Assembly (NCBI GenBank): GCA_937880795.1
Contig: CALGRQ010000220.1
Coordinates: 1-7,670, forward strand
Direction of reading: 5' to 3'
Length of the DNA: 7,670 bases
Source: an uncultured Dyadobacter sp.
Lineage (GTDB): Bacteria; Bacteroidota; Bacteroidia; Cytophagales; Spirosomataceae
The translations under genes and the position numbers were made by a program. Under the pieces are notes generated by a model, which saw nothing but the letters and a program-made list of their open reading frames with translations, did not search any database and was not told where the DNA came from. Shown in pieces: positions 1-7,039 of the stretch (position 1 is the first letter of the stretch; each line of letters starts with the position of its first letter).

Positions 1-2344
1 AACGAAGTTTACCGTAATTGAGCCACCCTATATTTTTGAGAAAATTTTCTTCGGTAAATACCCAACCTAAGGCTATGGACGGAAAGACTGCGCGAGGATT
101 TTTAGTTCCAAAGGCTGAATAACCGTCACGGCGCACGGAGGCGGTAAGCATATATCGTTGCATTAACGAATAGAATACGCGGCCCATCAACGCATCACCG
201 GTTTGATAGGTATCATTACTTGAAACAGTAGCCACAGCTCCCCCTTGCAATGCATGGTAACCTAATATATCATTGGGCGAATAATTGGATGCATTGGCTG
301 TTGTTCCCCAAATTCTTGCCTTTTCTGCATTCACCAAAAATGTTAGATCAATGCGGTGAATTTTGTTAAACTCTTTGCTCCACCGAAAAATATTGTCAAT
401 CTGCCAATTAAAACGCTTACTGGTACTGCGTGTAGACGTTCCTCCAATAGCTGACCAGTTATCTCCTTTTGAAGAATAGTGATTATAGTACTCATACCAG
501 TTGTAGTAAGGAGAGAAGTTCATGTTGTATTCGATACCAAACGGTAATTGAATCTTGCTGTAAATAGTAGCCAATATATTTTGACTTCTGTCGATCCGGT
601 CGGTATAGAGATTGTCGTAAAAAGGGTTAATGGGGTCTAAACCCGTAGGGCGCCTTTGATAGTTGCTGGTTGGATCATCAATATTGTTAGAACCATAAGG
701 AGAAATCATGGTCATTTGCCCCCAGTTCGCACTCAGGTATCCCTCGTTTCGTGTTGCAAATTGTGAGTTTGCTCCCACCGTTAGAAAAGGCGTTATTTGG
801 GCTTCAAGATTTAGTCTAGCCCTCAGGTTTTTATATCGATCCCCCACAACAATTCCTTTTCGATCGGTGTAGCCCATGGATAAGTATTGAGAAATATTGT
901 CCGTCGCATTGGAGACGGATATATTGTAATCTTGCTGAAATGCCTTCTGAAATACCAATTCATCCCATTTAGTGACCTTTCCAGCAAAGTAGTTTTCCAT
1001 CTCAGGTGTACTGAAATTCAACCGTGACAACCATTGCGTCTTAAGTTGATCTTCAGTTACAGAAGTAACAGGAACTTTTTGATCATAATTATACCAGTCT
1101 AAGGCAGTTACTCCATTCAGCTCAAACGGATTTTGAAACATTTGCGGATATTTAGCTAAATAAGACTCAGAATTTCTTCCTTCGTTGTAATCCTGACGAA
1201 ATTTCATAAATCCAGATTCATCCAAAATTTTAGGCTGACTTGCTGATACGGCTACACCCGTGTTTGAAGAAAAGGAAATTATTGGCTTGCCCTTTTTACC
1301 CTTTTTTGTTGTAATGACAATAACCCCATTAGCAGATCGAGACCCATAAACCGCAGCCGCGCTCGCGTCCTTTAATACGTCTACAGTAGCTATATCGGCC
1401 GGATTGATGTCCGAAAGTGCCCCCTCATAAATCACATTGTTTAGAACAATCAATGGGCTATTACTCGCAGTGAGCGTCCCTTTACCCCGAATTGACAGCG
1501 AAGCCTCTGCCTTGGCATCTGTGGCTATACCAATATTAAGACCAGGAGCATTGGCTCGTAGAATATCCTGTACGTTCCGTGGAGCCTGCGTTGAAAGATC
1601 CTCCGCTTTAATATTGGAAATAGAACCTGTCAGATCTTTCTTTTTAGACGTACCATAACCAACAACCACTACTTCTTCAAGGGCTTTGGTATCGGTTTGT
1701 AAGATAACCTGCATGTTTGTTTTTTTTCCTACAACGATCTCTTTCGCAAGAAAACCCACATAGGAAAACACCAGCACCGAACTTTCATCCGGTACATTCA
1801 TTGCAAATGATCCGTTTTCGCTGGTCACCGTTCCCTGTTGAGTACCCTTTACCAAAATGCTGACCCCCGGTAACCCAAATCCGGTTTCATCGGTAACGGT
1901 ACCGGTTACGGCTAAATTATTGTTTAGTGAAGATTTAGCTGCATGAACTTTGTCCCTTGACGTTGCCTCGGTTACCTCGGGCTTAGTCGTCAGAACAATC
2001 CGATTATTTGAGGAAACTCTGTAATCTATATTGAGTGGCTTAAAAAAAGACTCAATGACTACTTTTAAAGTTTGATTTTGGGCACTTAGCGAAGTAATGC
2101 GATGAGCACGTATAACCTCATGACTATACGTAAACCGAACATTCCCCTTTTTTTCTAAAATGCTCAGTACCTCTTTGATGGATTTGGATTCCACATGTAA
2201 ACTTACCCTTTGGCTGAGCATCTCTTGTACATTTCCTTCATGAGCATACAGCATGCCATGAAAGCCTACTGCCAAGAAAATGGCAACAACCGATCTCATC
2301 ATGATTCTTAAAAACAAATCATGAATACGTAGATTTTTTTTCAT
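1..2344 (-). CDS. SusC-like TonB-dependent outer-membrane transducer with STN domain (partial, C-terminus off the left edge)
   Basis: An open frame of 781 codons begins at the ATG at 2342-2344 and reaches base 1 without a stop. It encodes an outer-membrane importer that uses TonB energy to take up oligosaccharides or similar ligands, normally with a SusD-like lipoprotein. Seen in order: signal peptide (about 1-34, ending in LYA); STN domain (about 45-118), the periplasmic module that contacts FecR; carboxypeptidase-D-like regulatory domain (about 145-217); a TonB-box-like segment EEVVVVGYGT (223-232); and a plug domain (about 234-350) with the SusC hallmark DASAAAVYGSRSANG near 326-340. The start of the barrel follows, including ASVRRDGYSAFG. 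Family members are usually 1000-1150 residues, so roughly a third is missing. The start has no Shine-Dalgarno; an MM pair at codons 15-16 is a possible alternative start. The fecR-like and sigma genes upstream identify it as a signalling transducer. The substrate cannot be read from the sequence. Confidence 0.96.
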   Translation of the reverse strand, partial: MKKNLRIHDLFLRIMMRSVVAIFLAVGFHGMLYAHEGNVQEMLSQRVSLHVESKSIKEVLSILEKKGNVRFTYSHEVIRAHRITSLSAQNQTLKVVIESFFKPLNIDYRVSSNNRIVLTTKPEVTEATSRDKVHAAKSSLNNNLAVTGTVTDETGFGLPGVSILVKGTQQGTVTSENGSFAMNVPDESSVLVFSYVGFLAKEIVVGKKTNMQVILQTDTKALEEVVVVGYGTSKKKDLTGSISNIKAEDLSTQAPRNVQDILRANAPGLNIGIATDAKAEASLSIRGKGTLTASNSPLIVLNNVIYEGALSDINPADIATVDVLKDASAAAVYGSRSANGVIVITTKKGKKGKPIISFSSNTGVAVSASQPKILDESGFMKFRQDYNEGRNSESYLAKYPQMFQNPFELNGVTALDWYNYDQKVPVTSVTEDQLKTQWLSRLNFSTPEMENYFAGKVTKWDELVFQKAFQQDYNISVSNATDNISQYLSMGYTDRKGIVVGDRYKNLRARLNLEAQITPFLTVGANSQFATRNEGYLSANWGQMTMISPYGSNNIDDPTSNYQRRPTGLDPINPFYDNLYTDRIDRSQNILATIYSKIQLPFGIEYNMNFSPYYNWYEYYNHYSSKGDNWSAIGGTSTRSTSKRFNWQIDNIFRWSKEFNKIHRIDLTFLVNAEKARIWGTTANASNYSPNDILGYHALQGGAVATVSSNDTYQTGDALMGRVFYSLMQRYMLTASVRRDGYSAFGTKNPRAVFPSIALGWVFTEENFLKNIGWLNYGKLR

Positions 2345-2396
2345 TAGTTTTAAGCGTTTTGAAAAATTTGTTAAAGATTAGGCAAAACAATTCCCC

Positions 2397-2416
2397 GCAC
2401 TCTTATCCAAGAGCGC
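2397..2416 (-). promoter_or_regulatory. Second hairpin of the receptor leader
   Basis: In the minus-strand transcript GCGCUCUU and AAGAGUGC form an 8-bp stem around a 4-base loop (GGAU). One pair is G-U in this strand's RNA but would be an A-C mismatch in the opposite strand's RNA, so the structure favours minus-strand RNA. It lies about 50 bases before the receptor ATG. A short U-rich stretch follows only after a GGGGAA spacer, so it is not a canonical terminator. Its role is unknown; leader structure, partial attenuation or mRNA processing are possible. Confidence 0.5.
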
Positions 2417-2434
2417 CATATCAGTGAGGGAATC

Positions 2435-2464
2435 GAGTCGGTATTGTGGCCGCAATACCGACTC
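2435..2464 (-). promoter_or_regulatory. First hairpin of the receptor leader, perfect 12-bp stem
   Basis: GAGTCGGTATTG and CAATACCGACTC are perfect 12-bp inverted arms separated by a 6-base loop, in the 195-bp gap between the fecR-like stop and the receptor ATG. No T-run follows on either strand, so it does not look like an ordinary intrinsic terminator. The position suggests either a structure that decouples receptor expression from the sigma/fecR transcript or a protein-binding palindrome. Strand is assigned from the flanking genes. Confidence 0.6.
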
Positions 2465-2512
2465 TTCAAATCATCGGATTTTCTTATATCATAATTTAAA
2501 GGTTTAAGTTTT

Positions 2513-2526
2513 AATAAAATTTAAAC
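2513..2526 (-). repeat. 14-bp word upstream of the receptor gene (copy A)
   Basis: The minus-strand word GTTTAAATTTTATT lies just after the fecR-like stop, about 170 bases before the receptor start. An identical copy sits at 4416-4429 upstream of the sigma gene, in the same orientation. It could be a shared promoter or operator element, but the word is nearly all A and T, so chance recurrence in AT-rich spacers is possible. Confidence 0.35.
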
Positions 2527-2539
2527 TTCAGTATTGTAA

Positions 2540-3607
2540 TCAGCAACCTGGTCCTGAGAGCACAATTTGCCCATCCGTTATTTTATAAGTTGCTTGAAGA
2601 ATTTCACAGATCAGATCCAATTTCTCATATAATGATTCTGACTGAAGATCCGCGGTGATTGTACATTTGAACATCGTGTCTTTATCAAAGGTGATTTCAA
2701 TACCGTAATAAGTTTCTAGTTTCACTATTACGTCACCGATTTTAGCGGCTTCAAATACAAAATCAGAGTTTTCCGTCTTATCATCCACCCGTATGGGGGT
2801 GTCAACCAAGGTTTTATACAACCGTTCCTTTTCTTTATCAAATACCGCCTTTTGATTGGGAAGTAAGACAATTTCAGATAAAAGATGATCTTTGGATGAT
2901 TCTGCATTTTGCCTTAATACAGTTACCTTTCCCGTGTGAACCGATACCGATATGGTAGTATCACGTTCATAAGCCTTAACTCGAAAACTGGTGCCGATAA
3001 CCTTGGTAACAAGCTTTCCCGTAATAACCCAAAACGGCCTTTTCGCATCCTTTTCTACTTCAAAAAAGCCTTCCCCAATTAATGTTACAATCCGATTGTG
3101 CAGGCCAAAATCGTCTCCATACTGTAACTCACTATGAGGGCCCAACGTAATTTTGCTTCCATCCGACAAATTAAAAGAGATAGTTTGATCACCCTCATTT
3201 CGATGGACCATCCAATTTTGCGTGGACGTTGACGGAACATAACGGCTATCTAGTACATTACCCTTTCTCAAAAAACAAAAAAACGCCGCCATCAGGAACA
3301 GACAGGCTACCAGGCTCCTAAACATTCCAGAACGCCATAATGGAATTGGTTTCGACACAAACTCGGTTTCTTCTATTATACTTCTGATTCCATCATTTAT
3401 TTCTGTTGAAGAGAAGTCGGAGTGGGGGATAGCTTGTAATGTCAAAACCAATGATCTGGCCAGAGCGATTGTTGACTCCTTTTCCGGATTTGCTTTTTGC
3501 CAGTTTTCCCAAAAGATATCATCATCTGGTAACTTCCCCAGCACCCATTTTCTAAAATACAAATCCTGAGACAGCGCCTCGGAATCCAATAAACTATAGT
3601 TAATCAC
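2540..3607 (-). CDS. FecR-family anti-sigma factor (inner-membrane signal transducer)
   Basis: This 355-residue protein holds the neighbouring ECF sigma factor inactive and passes on the signal from the STN domain of the receptor. The cytoplasmic N-terminal part (about 1-94) would bind the sigma factor. A single membrane segment lies at about 95-113 (FRSLVACLFLMAAFFCFL). The periplasmic FecR domain is at about 140-237, with landmarks FNLSDGSKITLGPHSEL, GEGFFEV and GTSFRVKAY. A C-terminal DUF4974-type domain (about 282-350) begins FVFEAAKIGDVIVKLE and would meet the receptor. Length and domain order are normal for Bacteroidota FecR proteins. The start is GTG: an in-frame TGA lies two codons upstream and no ATG precedes the conserved N-terminal part. 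The gene follows the sigma gene by 64 bases and precedes the receptor by 195 bases. It stops with TGA. Confidence 0.95.
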   Translation of the reverse strand: MINYSLLDSEALSQDLYFRKWVLGKLPDDDIFWENWQKANPEKESTIALARSLVLTLQAIPHSDFSSTEINDGIRSIIEETEFVSKPIPLWRSGMFRSLVACLFLMAAFFCFLRKGNVLDSRYVPSTSTQNWMVHRNEGDQTISFNLSDGSKITLGPHSELQYGDDFGLHNRIVTLIGEGFFEVEKDAKRPFWVITGKLVTKVIGTSFRVKAYERDTTISVSVHTGKVTVLRQNAESSKDHLLSEIVLLPNQKAVFDKEKERLYKTLVDTPIRVDDKTENSDFVFEAAKIGDVIVKLETYYGIEITFDKDTMFKCTITADLQSESLYEKLDLICEILQATYKITDGQIVLSGPGC

Positions 3608-3671
3608 AGATCAATGTTATTTATCCCTTAAAATGAAAGAGACAAATGCCACCCGTCGGTACTGAAAAAAA

Positions 3672-4280
3672 CTAAGAAAAAATATATAGGAGCAATAAAA
3701 TTATCGAAATCCAACTTTTACGAATGCTTTTAATAGCCTCATGTACAAGATTAACAGCCGAGCGATAGTTAATCCCCATGATATCTCCAATTTCTTCGTA
3801 AGCAAGCTCTTCTGTATATCGAAGAAACAGGGCCTCCCGTTGCCGTTTCGTCAATTGATTCAGATGAATTTGTAAACTTCTGTGCTGATCCTTTTGATCC
3901 TCCTCTGCAATGAGGACCGACTCTATGTTAAACGCAACGTCAAAATCGTAGTCGTCAGAAATAATATCAGCCTCCCGAAACCAACTGATTCGTCTGCTCT
4001 CGCGAATAATATTTCTACGCAAAGACTGAAACAAGTAGCCTTTTACCGAAACAACATCTCCAAGGTTCTCCCTTCTATGCCATAATTCAACAAATAGATC
4101 ATGAACGCTATCCTTCACAAATTCCTTATCACGATATAGTCGCATACCGTACTTGAGTAAAATGGGATAGTAAAGTTGCAACATCAAAGAAAATGCCTCT
4201 CGGTCACCCGCTTTAAAGGCCTGCCACAAGTCATAGTCACATGAGTAAAGGTTTGCTGAGGGTATATGAGATGATTTCAA
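3672..4280 (-). CDS. ECF sigma factor, FecI-like, with hydrophobic C-terminal tail
   Basis: This 202-residue sigma-70 family regulator directs RNA polymerase to a small regulon, here probably the receptor operon. Sigma region 2 covers about 22-95 (DLFVELWHRRENLG and GYLFQSLRRNIIRESRR visible). Region 4 covers about 135-188, with LTKRQREALFLRYTEELAYEEI and a helix-turn-helix reading GDIMGINYRSAVNLVHEAIK. Regions 1.1 and 3 are absent, as expected for ECF factors. The start is TTG: an in-frame TAG lies ten codons upstream, no ATG occurs in between, and the first internal ATG (codon 33) would cut into region 2. The last 13 residues (WISIILLLLYIFS) are strongly hydrophobic, an addition to the core fold that could contact the membrane or the FecR transmembrane segment. 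It is the first gene of the sigma/fecR pair. Confidence 0.94.
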   Translation of the reverse strand: MKSSHIPSANLYSCDYDLWQAFKAGDREAFSLMLQLYYPILLKYGMRLYRDKEFVKDSVHDLFVELWHRRENLGDVVSVKGYLFQSLRRNIIRESRRISWFREADIISDDYDFDVAFNIESVLIAEEDQKDQHRSLQIHLNQLTKRQREALFLRYTEELAYEEIGDIMGINYRSAVNLVHEAIKSIRKSWISIILLLLYIFS

Positions 4281-4546
4281 CTGGCAATAATTAGGAACTA
4301 ATAGGAGCTATATAAAAAAGTGGATGGTCAAAAATTTCTACCCAAATCATGTTATATATCATTTCCCATGTTCCTATCAAATAAACGCAAATGTCTATTC
4401 ATGAAGGTGTATCACAATAAAATTTAAACCTGTATAGAGCTCTGGGTTAATTTATTTCAATTAAATATTCCACGAGCAAGCTTAACTTGCCTGATTTTTC
4501 GGAATACTTATTAATACGCTCATCGGAAACCAGTGAAGTAACCTTA
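4281..4546. other. Spacer upstream of the sigma gene
   Basis: No supportable gene is present. The spacer must hold the promoter of the sigma/fecR unit on the minus strand. The best candidate I can see is TTTG at 4377-4380 followed about 19 bases later by TATATA, which only loosely resembles the Bacteroidota -33/-7 pattern (TTTG and TAnnTTTG), so I do not annotate it separately. The 14-bp word shared with the receptor leader is at 4416-4429. A weak 5-bp hairpin lies at 4476-4490. Confidence 0.5.
4416..4429 (-). repeat. 14-bp word upstream of the sigma gene (copy B)
   Basis: GTTTAAATTTTATT on the minus strand, identical to the copy at 2513-2526 and in the same orientation relative to the following gene. 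It lies about 136 bases before the sigma start codon. A related 13-base version is at 6803-6815. It may be an autoregulatory site of the cascade or a chance AT-rich match. Confidence 0.35.
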
Positions 4547-4588
4547 CAAAAACTAAAACCCGACACAACACAAAATAGCGTTGTATCG
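4547..4588 (-). terminator. Intrinsic terminator after the beta-propeller gene
   Basis: In minus-strand RNA CGAUACAAC (4588-4580) pairs with GUUGUGUCG (4569-4561) in a 9-bp stem with one G-U pair and a 10-base loop. It is followed by GGUUUUAGUUUUUG, a good U-rich tail. The wobble would be a mismatch in plus-strand RNA, which supports the minus orientation. It begins 35 bases after the propeller stop codon and should separate that gene from the sigma/fecR/receptor unit. Confidence 0.8.
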
Positions 4589-4623
4589 AGTCAATTTACT
4601 TAATTAGTATTAGCCAGTATAGT

Positions 4624-5856
4624 CTATTTCGACAGTTTAAGTATATAAACCTGTCTGCTACCAGAGTGGGTAGAATTGAAGCCAATCATATCTCCCTTTG
4701 GGCTCCAACGACAGTGAATATCGCAGCGCCAAAATCCTTTGTAGCCTTCTGCTTCCCGATATCGCCCCAAAGGGAGCACCGCCTCTGTGGCCATGTTCAT
4801 AAGGTAAATTTTTTGCTCCCGCATTCCTGCCGATGGGTACGTATCAGTTACCATCCATTTCTGGTCGGGACTAAAAGTGCCATGACCATCGTAATCCAGT
4901 AAACCGTTTCCAAGTCATTTGTAATCCTTTTTGCCAATGGTATACAGTACATGTGCATATTGCTTACCCTCATAATTCGCAGTAACCATAAGTTCGTTAT
5001 CATTCAGCCAGTCATAATGCGATCCTTCCCAATTGTCGGGGAAACTTCGTTGCAAGCCCGTTCCATCCCGATTAATCGTAAATACGGTTGTATTCCTTTG
5101 TGGGAAGCCTCGCGCTAGCCAGGATAACTTTGATCCGTTTCTACTGTAAAGAATATGAGCAAAATATTCGATGGCATCGGTTTTTAGTTCCGGTACTTGA
5201 TCTTGTATGCCTTTAATTGAAAGTAATAACTTGGATTCTCCTGTCTGCAAATCAATACGAAAAATTCCGTCATTGTCAGGAAATGGGACAGTCGTTTGAG
5301 CATCCTGACCGTTGCCGGCATAACCATAATCAACTCTGGTTTTTCGCAAACGTGCATAATTTAAACCAACAGCCTCTTTCCCGTTTGGGGCAACAGCGCT
5401 TATAGGTCTATCAATCACTTTCACCTCATTTTTCGTATGTACATTGAAGATGATAGACACGAATTTCCCCTTTCGAAAGTCGTTGAAAATAATGAGAGAG
5501 TCGGGTGAAGTGCCTAACCAATGCGCCATACAACCTTCCTGAAAATTCCACGCACGGGTGGTTGTTAGGGGTATGAACTTATGATTTGTAAGATCGACCA
5601 TACCAAGCACTGCAACATCCGTTTCCTCCGGCAACCGATCTTTGATATCAGTCTGTAATACCGTTACGTATCGCTGGTTTTTTGACCAGGAATTAATCCC
5701 ATAATAGCTGGCAAAAAAGTGCTCCTTTCCTTCGCTCGTGATTTGTATGGGAGCACTTACCTTGGGAAATGCCCACGGATTTTTTTCATTTTTTTGCCCA
5801 TAAAGAGGGGACAATGACACTACCAGTAGAAATAGAAACCTTGAAAAAAAACGCAT
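4624..5856 (-). pseudogene. Secreted beta-propeller protein (PD40/oligogalacturonate-lyase-like), interrupted by one in-frame TGA
   Basis: A single frame of about 410 codons is open except for a TGA at 4915-4917, after codon 313. The 96 codons beyond it continue the same domain (GHGTFSPDQKWMVTDTYPS, REQKIYLMNMATEAVLPLG, RWSPKGDMIGFNSTHSGSR), so this is one gene with a nonsense codon, not two genes. I chose the ATG at 5854-5856 because MRFFSRFLFLLVVSLSPLYG is a good signal peptide ending before QK; the ATG at 5914-5916 would add 20 residues in front of it. Repeated W/F-SP-x-G-K-like strands and His-bearing loops (GSHYDWLND, DGHGTFSP, DIHCRWSP) fit a six- or seven-bladed propeller resembling the oligogalacturonate lyase family, but I cannot confirm catalytic residues. 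If translation stops at TGA, the last blade or two is lost and the protein is probably non-functional. The downstream terminator is intact. Confidence 0.75.
4915..4917 (-). other. In-frame TGA interrupting the beta-propeller gene
   Basis: The local reading is GAT TAC AAA TGA CTT GGA AAC. A single transition from CGA (Arg) to TGA would explain it, and a basic residue would fit after DYK. No frame change occurs on either side. The fecR-like gene in this window ends with TGA and tryptophan is written TGG throughout, so a general reassignment of TGA is unlikely. Confidence 0.8.
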
Positions 5857-6042
5857 GTATGCAGGGGTTAGGTTGGTTAAATAGTTCTTTCCGAAGCGCC
5901 TAATACTACCTGACATGTCCCGTCTGCAATAAGAAATATGATCTCAAAACATGATGCCTTATCGATAGTTGCAACACGCATTAGGCGATTCAGCAGTTAA
6001 AGATTTGAATTCCCCCTCAACTACTGCTTGGCTACGCGTTAT

Positions 6043-6082
6043 TTTTCAAATTCCTTATAAAACCTGATAAGAATTTTGAAAA
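6043..6082. repeat. Imperfect inverted repeat, 16-bp arms
   Basis: TTTTCAAATTCCTTAT (6043-6058) and ATAAGAATTTTGAAAA (6067-6082) pair at 14 of 16 positions around an 8-base loop. The T-run lies in the left arm and the A-run in the right arm and they pair with each other, so there is no free U-tail and it is not a standard terminator. It lies about 190 bases upstream of the propeller gene start and could be a binding site or a remnant of a mobile end. Confidence 0.45.
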
Positions 6083-6830
6083 TATTATTCATTCATACAC
6101 TGAGATGTGTAAGCATGTATCTCTATTGACATTCTCCATCATAAACTAACACCTCATTAAATCACTCATTCCATTGCAAGAAGAGCTAAAACAAGAAAGA
6201 ACACGACAATAATTTATAAATACCAACAGAAACAAAAATCAATTAATAAAAACCAACACCATATCATCATTTAAAAAATTATTCATTATGTATATTTTTA
6301 ACACTAAAACAAATACCCAAATACATTACATCAAAAGTTCACTAAACAATACACATGAGTGAAATATGGATATGAAATAATTTACATCATACATATAAAT
6401 ACTTAAATAAATATTTTAACCACAACATCTTTTAGAATATTTACTACAAAATAAATTAACTAGCAATTTATATATCCCATTCATATAAATATTTGTACAG
6501 ATTTCCCCCCATCTCTCCAAATTCTCCCCAGCCATCCAAAAACCACCTCAAATCTCCAAAATTATACATTTACACCCCTATATCAGGAACATTATCCCCC
6601 TATAAACCGCAATTTAAATTTAAGAAGACGTAAAATAATTAAACCATTCTTCTACCATTTCGAGAAATTTTCACCCCTAAAAATAAATTTCAATGATGGT
6701 AATTTGTACTCAACAAACAAGGGCATGTATAGACATTTTTAGTAGTGTTAGTTTATAATTATTTCACTTGTACAATATTTAAACATTAAATAATCGTAAT
6801 GGAATAAAATTTAAATTTTTACACGACAAC

Positions 6831-6932
6831 AATAACTCAAAAACAATATTTAATAACACTATACACACAAAAACTATTTATTATTTAACGAAGACACTTA
6901 AATAAATTTACTAACCAAATAACTCAAAAACA
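6831..6932. repeat. 15-bp direct repeat upstream of the beta-helix gene
   Basis: AATAACTCAAAAACA occurs at 6831-6845 and again at 6918-6932, in the same orientation and 87 bases apart. Nearby shorter words also recur: ACAATATTTAA (6772-6782 and 6843-6853) and TACACACAA (6862-6870 and 6998-7006). They lie within 270 bases of the beta-helix start. They could be regulator sites or traces of local duplication; the low complexity of the DNA weakens either reading. Confidence 0.45.
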
Positions 6933-7039
6933 TATATGATAAAATAGAAACCTATACAGCAAAAGTTGTGGTAAAAATTATCACAATAATTAAATTTTAC
7001 ACACAAGTTTACTCTTAAATAAACCCCAAATTCACTAAT

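Larger units (their letters stand above)
5917..7039. other. Gene-free AT-rich spacer between divergent genes
   Basis: About 1.1 kb between two divergent secreted-protein genes with no supportable coding frame or RNA gene. By hand count, positions 6121-6720 hold about 129 C against 34 G on the plus strand (27% G+C), with several C-runs between 6500 and 6600. The spacer must contain the promoters of the propeller gene (left side, minus) and of the beta-helix gene (right side, plus), but I find no convincing -33/-7 pair. It holds an imperfect 16-bp inverted repeat (6043-6082) and short direct repeats near its right end. Confidence 0.7.

Noticed and set aside
1437..1658. Plus-strand open frame inside the receptor gene
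   Set aside because: It is antisense to the conserved plug domain and encodes nothing recognisable. The same applies to the plus-strand frames at 3882-4085, 4666-4902 and 5217-5405 and to the minus-strand frames at 7015-7248 and 7301-7507 opposite the beta-helix gene.
4476..4499. Plus-strand intrinsic terminator (GCAAG/CTTGC hairpin followed by a T-run)
   Set aside because: The stem is only 5 bp, the T-run is offset, and no plus-strand gene lies to the left that would need it.
4870..4917. TGA as a selenocysteine codon
   Set aside because: I see no stable stem-loop just downstream of the TGA of the bacterial SECIS type, and the site does not look like a cysteine-type catalytic position.
4624..5856. 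Propeller gene as two separate genes or a frameshift
   Set aside because: Both halves are in the same frame with exactly one stop codon between them, and the protein sequence continues across it.
2540..5916. Genome-wide reassignment of TGA to an amino acid
   Set aside because: The fecR-like gene ends with TGA right after a complete domain, and tryptophan is encoded by TGG throughout.
5897..5987. 8-bp inverted repeat CGCCTAAT / ATTAGGCG
   Set aside because: The arms are short and 75 bases apart, with no associated feature, so chance is a sufficient explanation.
6500..6600. G-quadruplex on the minus strand
   Set aside because: G-runs are present, but the gaps between them are mostly much longer than the short loops of a standard quadruplex.
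5917..7039. CRISPR array or tRNA in the long spacer
   Set aside because: The direct repeats are too few and too short for an array, and no cloverleaf-like sequence with tRNA landmarks was seen.
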